Shown one piece after another: positions 1-6,401 of a stretch of 9,276 nucleotides of DNA. The DNA is from Burkholderiales bacterium (GTDB lineage Bacteria > Pseudomonadota > Gammaproteobacteria > Burkholderiales > Casimicrobiaceae): assembly GCA_031257235.1 (NCBI GenBank), contig JAIRPA010000125.1, positions 1 to 9,276 of the forward strand, read 5' to 3'. Each line of letters begins with the position of its first letter. Within the stretch, counting starts at the first letter, position 1. A model generated the notes under the pieces. It was not told the DNA's origin. It saw only the letters and a program-made list of their open reading frames with translations, and searched no databases. The position numbers and the translations under genes are program-made.

Positions 1-970
1 AAAACCTATCCGTTTCGGCAAGCGTTGGCGGCGCGGTAAAATTGCCACGCTTTGCGCCGCGATGATGGTCTTGGCTGTCGTCGGCGCCGCCATTTGGACT
101 CACCATGGGTATCCGAATCGGTGGGTGGTCAACGCGTTTGAAACACAAAACGCGGAAGCCTTTAGGCGATTAAAAGAAGTGCGTGAGCGCGTCCCCACAG
201 ACATCACCAATGCCGATCATCAATCCTTTAGAGCGCGGTATGGTTGGAAAAACTCATTTCCCCAAAATCCGGGACTTGCGATGTTTCGGAATGTGAACGG
301 AAAACACACGACGCTTCTTTTAGGAGACAGCCATGCTTTTCATGCTTATTACGCCATCGCGGATGACAACGCCGCTCACGGCATCAATACGGTGAGAATG
401 GGGGAATCATGGATGTTTTACAAAGGAACGCCCGAATACGTTGAAGGACTAAGAGACTTTTACTTTAACGCCATTAAATCCGATAAAAGCATCAATAAGA
501 TATTTATTATGACTTTTACCATTAACGGTGTTCTTTCGCAATCGGATATTGACGCGCTTCAACAAGACGGCGTCAGTATCTATTTGGTTGAAGATAATCC
601 CTTGATTGCCGATCCCGGCACCTTAAACAACAATCAGCTTCAAGAACAATGCAACCGTTTTTTAAAAACGCATCATCCTTTATCCGCCGCATTATTCGGC
701 AATGATCATGAGGTGGATGAACAATCATTGCCGATTCTTAATCGTTCACGCGCCGACGCGACCAAAAATTATCAAGCGTATTTAGACGTCCTGCGATCAC
801 GAAAAAACGTGACGATTATTGAGGGCACGCTCGATGCTTTTTGTAATGAAACCACCTGCCCGTTCTTTGACGAACAAGGAATGCCTTTGTTTTGGGACGA
901 TAATCATATTACCGTTTATACGGGCGGGCATCGACTGATTGAAAAGGTGTTAAAACCGTATTTGGATTGA
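1..970 (+). CDS. OafA/YrhL-type acyltransferase, C-terminal part (last membrane helix plus SGNH domain), 5'-truncated by the window
   Basis: The reading frame is open from the window edge (first full codon at position 2), so the ATG at 62 is internal. The fragment has 322 residues. It opens with KPIR, which matches the end of the E-[KR]-P-x-R motif that closes the membrane acyltransferase-3 domain. A hydrophobic helix of about 20 residues follows (around residues 15-33), then a soluble domain. That domain has the SGNH block-I signature GDSH (about 108-111, Ser nucleophile) and a C-terminal D-x-x-H (WDDNH, about 299-302). Two cysteines sit shortly before the D-x-x-H, as is usual in this family. 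Members O-acetylate or otherwise acylate cell-surface polysaccharide, LPS O-antigen or peptidoglycan; the membrane domain moves the acyl group and the periplasmic SGNH domain transfers it. The acceptor here cannot be told. The gene converges on prmC with 49 bp between stops, and the gap is filled by a palindromic element. Confidence 0.86.
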   Translation, partial: KPIRFGKRWRRGKIATLCAAMMVLAVVGAAIWTHHGYPNRWVVNAFETQNAEAFRRLKEVRERVPTDITNADHQSFRARYGWKNSFPQNPGLAMFRNVNGKHTTLLLGDSHAFHAYYAIADDNAAHGINTVRMGESWMFYKGTPEYVEGLRDFYFNAIKSDKSINKIFIMTFTINGVLSQSDIDALQQDGVSIYLVEDNPLIADPGTLNNNQLQEQCNRFLKTHHPLSAALFGNDHEVDEQSLPILNRSRADATKNYQAYLDVLRSRKNVTIIEGTLDAFCNETTCPFFDEQGMPLFWDDNHITVYTGGHRLIEKVLKPYLD

Positions 971-973
971 GGA

Positions 974-1055
974 TTCGGCAAAAAGTAAAATCCTACACCC
1001 TATGCCCAAAAGTGAACCCCTACTTTTGGGCAGTTCGGGCTTGCCGGTTGAAGTT
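974..1055 (-). repeat. Palindromic element copy 1, nested double hairpin at the acyltransferase/prmC convergent junction
   Basis: Outer arms CGGCAA (976-981) and TTGCCG (1041-1046) enclose a perfect 11-bp hairpin, TGCCCAAAAGT (1003-1013) and ACTTTTGGGCA (1022-1032), with an 8-nt loop. Bases 974-990 are the exact reverse complement of 4546-4562. Bases 1041-1055 match the complement of 4522-4536 with one difference. This copy is therefore the 4522-4562 element in the opposite orientation, plus about 41 extra bases that carry the inner hairpin. The prmC stop TAG (1022-1020) lies at the edge of the inner hairpin. The structure may act as a bidirectional 3'-end or terminator for the two converging genes, but no long T-run follows the inner stem directly. 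Confidence 0.8.
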
Positions 1056-1898
1056 TCCAAAACGCCGCGCAACGGTGACGCGACGAATCCCCGATAAATC
1101 TTTTTTATGTTCAATGTCTGTCAGCCCGTTTAACGTCATCAGGTTTGCGACGGCATCGGCTTGATCATACCCTTGCTCCAACATGAAATAGCCGCGCGGT
1201 TTTAAATAGTTCGGCGCGCGCGCGCAAAGGTGTGTGATGGCATCTAAGCCTTGTTTGCCGGACACAAGCGCCGCGTGCGGTTCATAAGGCAACCCTGTTT
1301 CCGTTAAATGAGCATCCCCTTCCTTGATATACGGCGGGTTACTCACAATCACATCAAACGAGCGCGAAAACAAGGGTTCGGGAAACGCCGAAAACCAATC
1401 GGAGAGGACGACATGAAAGCGCGACACATCGCCTAAAAGATTTTTTGCGTTTTGGCGGGCAACCTCCAACGCCGCTTCGGAAACGTCGGCGGCAAACACG
1501 TCTGCGTTTGGGCGATGATGCGCGATAGCAATCGCCACCACGCCGGAGCCCGTGCCTAAATCCAAGACACGACACGGTTGATCCGACGGAATAACGGCCA
1601 ATGCCGCCTCGATCAAGGTTTCGGTGTCGGGGCGCGGAATCAACACATCCGGCGTCACCCGAAACATCAAGCCATAACATTCTTTTTGCCCGATAATGTA
1701 GGCAACCGGCTCGCCCTTTAAACATCGCTTGACATAACTTATATATAATTGCGCGCTTGTTGCATCCAACGTTTCCGTATCATGCGCCAATAAGTAAGCT
1801 GTCTCTTTTTTTAAGAGATGCGACAACAAAACCCGCGCCTCGGTTTTGCCGATGCCTTCAAAAAAAAGTGCTTGGCGAATCGTCAGGGTTTGGGGCAT
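1020..1898 (-). CDS. prmC: Peptide chain release factor N5-glutamine methyltransferase PrmC (HemK)
   Basis: PrmC transfers a methyl group from S-adenosylmethionine to the glutamine of the GGQ motif in release factors 1 and 2, which speeds peptide release. With the ATG at 1898 the protein has 292 residues. A helical N-terminal substrate-binding region comes first, then LIPRPDTE (about 87-94), the SAM-binding LGTGSG loop (about 114-119) and the catalytic NPPY (187-190). The frame stays open upstream to a TTG at 1949 that overlaps the prfA stop. I prefer the ATG because family homology begins at TIRQAL, just after it; no clear ribosome-binding site supports either start. The gene follows prfA, its substrate gene, by 47 nt in the conserved hemA-prfA-prmC operon. 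The normal family ending (RVTVARR) is followed by an extra tail of about 12 residues encoded by the palindromic element. Confidence 0.95.
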   Translation of the reverse strand: MPQTLTIRQALFFEGIGKTEARVLLSHLLKKETAYLLAHDTETLDATSAQLYISYVKRCLKGEPVAYIIGQKECYGLMFRVTPDVLIPRPDTETLIEAALAVIPSDQPCRVLDLGTGSGVVAIAIAHHRPNADVFAADVSEAALEVARQNAKNLLGDVSRFHVVLSDWFSAFPEPLFSRSFDVIVSNPPYIKEGDAHLTETGLPYEPHAALVSGKQGLDAITHLCARAPNYLKPRGYFMLEQGYDQADAVANLMTLNGLTDIEHKKDLSGIRRVTVARRFGNFNRQARTAQK

Positions 1899-1945
1899 AA
1901 GATTGTTGTGTTCAAGCCGTATTGGCTTGCGGCTTGATGGATCAA

Positions 1946-3031
1946 TCAAACGTTGTCGGTTTCCAATGAGGCTAATTGTTCCGCTTGGAATTCCTGCGTT
2001 AAAGCGTCGATCAGTTCGTCTAAATCTCCGTCTAACATCGCTTCAATTTTATATAAGGTTAAATTGATTCGGTGATCGGTGATGCGTCCCTGCGGAAAAT
2101 TATACGTTCGGATTCGTTCGCTTCTGTCGCCCGACCCGATTAAACTTTTGCGCATCGAGGCTTCTTTTTGATTGCGCGCATCACGCTCACGCGCAAGCAA
2201 GCGCGACGCCAACACCGCCATCGCCTGCGCGCGGTTTCTGTGTTGCGAGCGGTCATCCTGACATTCCACCACTAACCCTGTCGGCAAGTGAGTAATTCTT
2301 ACCGCCGAATCGGTTTTATTGATGTGTTGCCCACCGGCGCCCGACGCGCGAAAAGTATCAATACGCAAGTCGGCAGGGTTGATAGTAATATCGTTGATCG
2401 GATCGGCTTCGGGCAACACGGCAACCGTACACGCCGACGTATGAATGCGCCCCTGCGTTTCCGTTTCAGGGACACGTTGGACGCGATGCCCGCCGGACTC
2501 AAACTTAAGCCGCGCATACGCGCCCACGCCGATCAATCGCATGATGATTTCTTTATAACCGCCTAAGTCCGACACCGATTCGGAAACAATCTCGACTTTT
2601 AAACCGTGACGCTCCGCATAACGCGTGTACATTCTGAACAAATCGCCCGCAAACAACGCAGACTCATCACCGCCGGTGCCCGCGCGAATTTCCACAAAGA
2701 CATTGCGCTCATCGCTGGCGTCTTTGGGCAATAACGCAATCTCTATGGCAGATTGAATGTCTAACATGGTTTTTTCGGCGTGGTCGGCTTCTTCTTCCAT
2801 AAACGCTTTGAGCGAAGGATCGCTCGCCATCTCGCGCGCGGCGGATAAATCCGATTCGGCTTTAATATAATCTTTATATAAATGAACCACCGGCTCTAAT
2901 TCCGCGCGCTCCTTAGACCATTCACGGAATCGATTCAAATCGTCCGCCGAATCCGGACGGGCAAGGTTTTGGTCAATGACCTCCATACGGGTACGAAGGT
3001 GTTCGAGTTTTTGGCGCAGTGAAGATTTCAT
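1946..3031 (-). CDS. prfA: Peptide chain release factor 1 (RF1)
   Basis: RF1 recognises UAA and UAG in the ribosomal A site and triggers hydrolysis of peptidyl-tRNA. The 361-residue length is normal for the family. The coiled N-terminal domain is followed by the codon-recognition tripeptide P-x-T, here PET (188-190, within RVPETETQGRIHTS). Next comes the catalytic GGQ loop (GAGGQHINKTDSAV, Gly233-Gly234-Gln235). Gln235 is the expected target of PrmC, encoded just downstream. PAT or PVT is the more often quoted tripeptide; I take PET as ordinary RF1 variation. The ATG at 3031 overlaps the hemA stop in an ATGA, giving a 4-nt overlap that implies translational coupling in the operon. No strong Shine-Dalgarno sequence is seen. 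Confidence 0.97.
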   Translation of the reverse strand: MKSSLRQKLEHLRTRMEVIDQNLARPDSADDLNRFREWSKERAELEPVVHLYKDYIKAESDLSAAREMASDPSLKAFMEEEADHAEKTMLDIQSAIEIALLPKDASDERNVFVEIRAGTGGDESALFAGDLFRMYTRYAERHGLKVEIVSESVSDLGGYKEIIMRLIGVGAYARLKFESGGHRVQRVPETETQGRIHTSACTVAVLPEADPINDITINPADLRIDTFRASGAGGQHINKTDSAVRITHLPTGLVVECQDDRSQHRNRAQAMAVLASRLLARERDARNQKEASMRKSLIGSGDRSERIRTYNFPQGRITDHRINLTLYKIEAMLDGDLDELIDALTQEFQAEQLASLETDNV

Positions 3032-4314
3032 GAATGATCGCCGTCTGAAGGTTTGGGCGGGGGATTGTCCGGCAAGTGATAGATTTTTTGATACAACACG
3101 GTTAAATCCGTGCGCTCTTCGTCTTCGGCGGTGTGAAGCGCGTTTAACGGCGCGTGAAGTAATTTATTGGTCAACCCACGGGCAAGCGATTCTAATACCT
3201 GTTGCGCGTCTTGACCGTTGGCGAGCTGGCGTTGCGCTTTTTCTAACTCTTTTTGTTGCAGGGTTTCATAGTGATTTCTCAACGCGTTGATGGTCGGCAC
3301 CATCGAACGCCCGTCAAACCATTTTAAAAAATGTTCGGTTTGCGACGAAACCATGGCTTCCGCTTGCGTGATGGCTTCGCGGCGCACCGCCAAGTTATTG
3401 CGCACAATATCCGATAAATCATCAAGACTGTATAAGAATACGTCGTTTAATGATCCCACTTCTTTTTCAATGTCTCGCGGCACGGCGAAGTCCACCATGA
3501 AGACGGGACGATGACGCCTTGCTTTGAGCGCGCGCTCCACAATCCCTTTGCCCAAAATCGGCAAGGGCGACGCGGTGCACGTGACAATCATGTCAAAGCG
3601 CTCCAAAGAATCCGCAATTTCATTTAACGTAATGGCATTGCCGCCGAAGCGTTCGGCTAAAGCCTGCCCGCGCTCCAGTGTGCGGTTCGCCACGGTGACG
3701 GACTTGGGGGATCGCGCCTGAAAATGCGCGGCGGCAAGCTCGATCATCTCTCCGGCACCGATCAACAATAAATGTTGGTCGGCAATCGAGGGAAAAATTC
3801 GCTCGGCAAGTTTGACGGCGGCGGCCGCCATGGAAATCGACGCGCTGCCAATATCGGTGTGCGTCCGCACATCTTTGGCTACGGAAAACGTGTGCTGAAA
3901 AAGCCGATCCAGCACCACGCCTAAGGTTCCCGCCGCTTTTGCCGCGCGCGCCGCCTGTTTCATTTGTCCTAAAATCTGCGGTTCGCCCAACACCATGGAA
4001 TCCAAACCACAGGCAACGCGAAACGCATGGGACACCGCCGCGTCTTTTTTGAGCGTGTATAAGTGCGGGGTCAGCGTGCTTTTAGAAAGGTGGTGCGTGT
4101 CTTCCAGCCAGACGGCAACCGTCTCCGGCGATCCGCCGCGACAGTAAATTTCCGTTCGGTTGCAGGTGGATAGAATAGCCGCCTCTTTGGCATGACCGCC
4201 GGTGATGAGCTCGCGCAAGGCGTGGCTTAACGATTCCGGCGCAAACGCGACCTTCTCGCGGACATCCAAGGGCGCGGTGGTATGGTTGAGTCCTAAAGTG
4301 TACAGAAGAGGCAT
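3028..4314 (-). CDS. hemA: Glutamyl-tRNA reductase
   Basis: This enzyme reduces glutamyl-tRNA(Glu) with NADPH to glutamate-1-semialdehyde, the first committed step of tetrapyrrole synthesis by the C5 pathway. The 428-residue protein shows the family layout. GLNHTTAPLDVREK lies near the N-terminus (about 8-21). The catalytic cysteine is in LSTCNRTEIYC (Cys51). The signature GLDSMVLGEPQILGQ spans about 103-117. An NADPH-binding LIGAGEM turn (about 184-190), VDFAVPRDIE (about 274-283) and a helical C-terminal dimerisation region follow. The gene is first in the operon with prfA and prmC. Using C5-pathway hemA next to prfA fits beta- and gammaproteobacteria and argues against an alphaproteobacterium, which would normally use ALA synthase. 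The ATG at 4314 matches the usual N-terminus and lies only about 8 nt after a TATAAT box. Confidence 0.97.
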   Translation of the reverse strand: MPLLYTLGLNHTTAPLDVREKVAFAPESLSHALRELITGGHAKEAAILSTCNRTEIYCRGGSPETVAVWLEDTHHLSKSTLTPHLYTLKKDAAVSHAFRVACGLDSMVLGEPQILGQMKQAARAAKAAGTLGVVLDRLFQHTFSVAKDVRTHTDIGSASISMAAAAVKLAERIFPSIADQHLLLIGAGEMIELAAAHFQARSPKSVTVANRTLERGQALAERFGGNAITLNEIADSLERFDMIVTCTASPLPILGKGIVERALKARRHRPVFMVDFAVPRDIEKEVGSLNDVFLYSLDDLSDIVRNNLAVRREAITQAEAMVSSQTEHFLKWFDGRSMVPTINALRNHYETLQQKELEKAQRQLANGQDAQQVLESLARGLTNKLLHAPLNALHTAEDEERTDLTVLYQKIYHLPDNPPPKPSDGDHS

Positions 4315-4322
4315 AACCCTAA

Positions 4323-4351
4323 ATTATAGATTCCAAAGCCTTGCGGGGCAA
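4323..4351 (-). promoter_or_regulatory. Candidate sigma70 promoter of hemA-prfA-prmC
   Basis: On the minus strand a perfect -10 TATAAT (4328-4323) lies 17 bp downstream of TTGCCC (4351-4346), a 4/6 match to the -35 consensus. Transcription would start near 4316, leaving about two nucleotides before the hemA ATG at 4314, so the mRNA would be nearly leaderless. The -35 overlaps a small inverted repeat, GCCTTGC (4338-4344) and GCAAGGC (4348-4354). A further promoter upstream is not excluded. Confidence 0.5.
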
Positions 4352-4464
4352 GGCGGATTTCAGGAATCAGAGTGCCGTCATTCTGCGCAAGAGGCGTCAG
4401 CCTCGCAGTCGCAGAATCCACACGCCGCCCAAAAGGCGGCGTCATTGCGGACTTGATCCGCAAT
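4329..4464. repeat. Cluster of four consecutive REP-like hairpins upstream of hemA
   Basis: Perfect inverted repeats follow one another. (a) GATTCC (4329-4334) and GGAATC (4363-4368) enclose GCCTTGC/GCAAGGC (4338-4354). (b) ATTCTGCG (4380-4387) and CGCAGAAT (4410-4417) enclose GAGGC/GCCTC (4391-4404). (c) ACGCCGCC (4422-4429) pairs with GGCGGCGT (4435-4442). (d) ATTGCGGA (4444-4451) pairs with TCCGCAAT (4457-4464). Hairpins (b) and (d) share the form GTCATT-stem-AATCC, typical of dispersed REP-like palindromes found in many proteobacterial genomes. No coding region is credible here. Confidence 0.75.
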
Positions 4465-4485
4465 CCGGTTTTATCGCCGTTCCTA

Positions 4486-4562
4486 CAAAAAAGTATCGGG
4501 CTTTGCCCGTACTTTTTTGCTAACTTTAACCGGCAAAAAGTAGGTTTTTACTTTTTGCCGAA
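4486..4562 (+). repeat. Palindromic element copy 2, two tandem hairpins with CAAAAAGTA arms
   Basis: The first hairpin pairs CAAAAAAGTA plus CGGGC (from 4486, one bulged T at 4496) with GCCCGTACTTTTTTG (4505-4519) around a TTT loop. The second is a perfect 12-bp stem, CGGCAAAAAGTA (4531-4542) and TACTTTTTGCCG (4549-4560), with a 6-nt loop. Bases 4522-4562 are the simpler version of the element at 974-1055, in the opposite orientation. The GC stem followed by six Ts makes the first hairpin terminator-like on either strand. Confidence 0.8.
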
Positions 4563-4564
4563 CC

Positions 4565-4592
4565 CCTGATCCCTGATTCCTGATCCCTGATT
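4565..4592. repeat. 14-bp tandem repeat, two perfect copies
   Basis: CCTGATCCCTGATT occurs at 4565-4578 and again at 4579-4592, immediately after the palindromic element. Each unit is itself built from CCTGAT words. A looser version of the same words follows the element copy at 6449-6476, which suggests the words belong to the mobile or dispersed unit. Confidence 0.75.
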
Positions 4593-4672
4593 CATCACGC
4601 CGCGATTGACCAAAAATTAACCGTCGCACCGGATTGTCGCCCTGCCGTATTTTTTTCCGAAAATCTGCCGAC

Positions 4673-4695
4673 TTTTCCACACTTTCTGTGGATAA
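4673..4695. promoter_or_regulatory. Facing pair of DnaA-box-like sites
   Basis: TGTGGATAA (4687-4695) is the exact reverse complement of the DnaA-box consensus TTATCCACA. TTTTCCACA (4673-4681) is a one-mismatch box in the opposite orientation, 5 bp away. They lie in the gene-free region between hemA and the unknown plus-strand gene, near AT-rich runs. I see only these two sites, and no dnaA or other origin-linked gene is in the window, so regulation or DnaA titration is as likely as an origin. Confidence 0.4.
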
Positions 4696-4729
4696 TTCAA
4701 ATGACTTATTCCGCGTGTTGCCCTCCGTG

Positions 4730-4805
4730 ATTGCAACCCTTACAAAACCCAAAAAAACTCTCTTATTGCAACCCAATGCTTGCCGGTGCAAAACTCTCTT
4801 ATTGC
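4730..4805. repeat. Imperfect 35/36-bp tandem repeat
   Basis: ATTGCAACCC begins units at 4730 and 4765, and ATTGC starts a partial third at 4801. AAAACTCTCTTATTGC is identical at 4754-4769 and 4790-4805. The unit ends are conserved while the middles differ. The repeat lies just upstream of the promoter candidate for the unknown gene at 4876, so it could be an operator region, but no regulator is known. Confidence 0.65.
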
Positions 4806-4819
4806 GAAAAGATATGAGG

Positions 4820-4848
4820 TTCACGCAGGCAAAAAACAGTGCTAATAT
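4820..4848 (+). promoter_or_regulatory. Candidate promoter of the unknown gene and rsmA
   Basis: TTCACG (4820-4825, 4/6 match to the -35 consensus) is separated by 17 bp from TAATAT (4843-4848, a close -10 match). Transcription would start near 4855, about 20 nt before the ATG at 4876. Confidence 0.4.
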
Positions 4849-4875
4849 CTCAAGCCCGTATCCGTGTTTTCCGCC

Positions 4876-5613
4876 ATGACAGATAAACTCAACACCTCCT
4901 CCCCACTGCTTGACCAATTAAGAAGCCAAGCCGAAGAGCGTTTGTCGTCCACGCAAAACGACAAAACCAAAGAGCAAATGGCACGAAACGGCATGGATGA
5001 ACTTTTATGGAAAGTTCATGCGTGGCTCGAAGAAGTCGCGCGTTATTTAAACAAACTCACGCCGCCGGTCTCGCATAAATTTCACTTTCCGCCCTTTTTG
5101 ACCTTTCAGGATTTAACGCTGGAACAAAGTTTTGTTTCTTACCGGCGTCACCGTTTTGAAGAGCAAGACCTCATTAAACATGTCGAGTTTTTTTATCGGC
5201 TCAAAGCCCCGCATCCGCTGGTCGTCAATCTTAGCTCCGAAGAAGCCAACGAAGTCGAGACCAAAATGCGTGTGGCGGGGCTGACGTTTGAAGTCCTGCC
5301 TACTTATGATCAATGGAAGCACACCCAAATCGTGCAATTCACCATTCAACCCGAAATTCGTTCGACCATCCGCATCGAACCCGATTATGTCAGACATAAT
5401 TTCGGCTTTCGCCTCTCCAACATTGATCATCTTGAAGCGCTGTACATGGTTTTTTCTCCGGCACAAATCGAAGAAAAAATGTTGGAAAGTCTCATTCAAC
5501 TGATGTTGGGCGAAAACAAAGAGTTTTTAAAACGCGCGCCGTGGTTGTCTCATTGGGCACCCACGCCCGCGCCCAACGCATCAACTTATCGTCCGCCGCG
5601 CTTCATCGGCTGA
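4876..5613 (+). CDS. Uncharacterised cytoplasmic protein of 245 residues, upstream of rsmA
   Basis: I do not recognise a family. The ATG at 4876 is preferred over an in-frame GTG at 4864; neither has a clear ribosome-binding site. No signal peptide or membrane helix is visible. The N-terminal 45 or so residues are polar and charged. A helical stretch follows (DELLWKVHAWLEEVARYLNK, about 41-60), then a mixed aromatic and charged region that looks like alternating beta strands with many Tyr, Phe, His and Arg residues. A helix rich in acidic residues, then a Pro/Ala-rich C-terminal tail (HWAPTPAPNAS), closes the protein. Codon use resembles its neighbours, so a real gene is likely. It ends 8 nt before the chosen rsmA start and is probably cotranscribed with it, but that does not establish a role in ribosome assembly. 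Confidence 0.8.
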   Translation: MTDKLNTSSPLLDQLRSQAEERLSSTQNDKTKEQMARNGMDELLWKVHAWLEEVARYLNKLTPPVSHKFHFPPFLTFQDLTLEQSFVSYRRHRFEEQDLIKHVEFFYRLKAPHPLVVNLSSEEANEVETKMRVAGLTFEVLPTYDQWKHTQIVQFTIQPEIRSTIRIEPDYVRHNFGFRLSNIDHLEALYMVFSPAQIEEKMLESLIQLMLGENKEFLKRAPWLSHWAPTPAPNASTYRPPRFIG

Positions 5614-5621
5614 TATTTTTT

Positions 5622-6401
5622 GTGCGCGCTCACATTCCACGCCGACGTTTCGGACAAAACTTTTTAGTCGATCAAAATTACGTTCGGCGGATTTTAGACG
5701 CCGTTGCCCCCAAGCCCGGCGAACACCTATTAGAGATTGGGCCCGGTCAAGGCGCGTTGACCGCCGCTTTGATTGCCGGCGCCGGTCACTTATCCGCCGT
5801 TGAGATCGACCGCGATTTGGCGCAGGCGTTGCGACAAAAATTTCCGAGTGCCTTGACGCTTTTTGAAGAGGACGCCTTGAAGTTCGACTTTGGCCGGTTG
5901 GAGGGCAACGATTGGCGCGTGGTCGGCAATCTGCCGTACAACATCGGCAGTGAAATTTTATTTCGGCTTTTATCCGCGCGCGCTCAATGGCGCGACATTC
6001 ATGTGATGCTACAAAAAGAAGTGGTGCAACGCATGGCGGCAAAACCCGCCACGCCGGAATACGGCAGATTGTCGGTAATGTTGCAGGCGTTTTTTGCCGT
6101 CAAAAAACTCTTTGTGGTTCCGCCCGGCGCGTTTTTTCCCGCCCCTAAAATTGAATCCGCCGTCGCGCGGCTGACCCCCTTGAACGACAACGCACCTTTG
6201 ATCGGGGAATCCTTTGCCGCGTTGGTCGCCGCAGGGTTTTCCCAACGACGCAAAACCCTTAAAAACGCGCTCGCCTCATGGTGTACGCCTCACGATTTTG
6301 TCGCCGCCGACATCGACCCAGCCGCCCGCGCGGAAACCTTATCGGTGGAAGACTTTGCGCGCTTGAGCCGAATAACGTCCTTGCGTTCGGCAAAAAATTA
6401 A
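5622..6401 (+). CDS. rsmA: 16S rRNA (adenine(1518)-N6/adenine(1519)-N6)-dimethyltransferase RsmA (KsgA)
   Basis: RsmA uses S-adenosylmethionine to dimethylate two adjacent adenosines in helix 45 of 16S rRNA, a late step in small-subunit maturation; its loss usually gives kasugamycin resistance. From the GTG at 5622 the protein has 259 residues, normal for the family. It starts RAHIPRRRFGQNFLVDQ, the usual N-terminal signature. SAM motif I is EIGPGQGALT, the catalytic motif is NLPYNIGSE, and FFPAPKIESAVARL marks the C-terminal family block. The frame is open upstream to a GTG at 5541, but that start would overlap the previous gene by 73 nt and add residues foreign to the family. The last codons (SAKN-stop) fall inside an arm of the palindromic element, and the TAA overlaps the TAA of the opposing gene. 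Confidence 0.95.
   Translation: MRAHIPRRRFGQNFLVDQNYVRRILDAVAPKPGEHLLEIGPGQGALTAALIAGAGHLSAVEIDRDLAQALRQKFPSALTLFEEDALKFDFGRLEGNDWRVVGNLPYNIGSEILFRLLSARAQWRDIHVMLQKEVVQRMAAKPATPEYGRLSVMLQAFFAVKKLFVVPPGAFFPAPKIESAVARLTPLNDNAPLIGESFAALVAAGFSQRRKTLKNALASWCTPHDFVAADIDPAARAETLSVEDFARLSRITSLRSAKN

Noticed and set aside
1354..1725. A 123-codon minus-strand frame inside prmC, and similar frames inside hemA, rsmA and the RNB gene
   Set aside because: They are out-of-frame shadows of well-identified genes with biased composition and no recognisable motif.
1899..1949. prmC start at the TTG overlapping the prfA stop
   Set aside because: It is possible through coupling, but the extra 17 residues have no family counterpart and the ATG at 1898 directly precedes the conserved N-terminus.
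2462..2470. RF1 codon-recognition tripeptide is PET rather than PAT or PVT
   Set aside because: The middle residue of P-x-T varies among bacterial RF1 proteins, and the rest of the motif and GGQ are normal, so no change of stop-codon use is inferred.
4483..4917. A 144-codon open frame on the minus strand across the intergenic region
   Set aside because: It reads through the palindromes and tandem repeats, begins inside the plus-strand gene, and gives no plausible protein. Its similarity to the RNB tail comes from the shared repeat.
5541..5621. Longer rsmA start at the GTG at 5541
   Set aside because: It would overlap the preceding gene by 73 nt and add residues unlike the family N-terminus. 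The GTG at 5622 gives the expected start.
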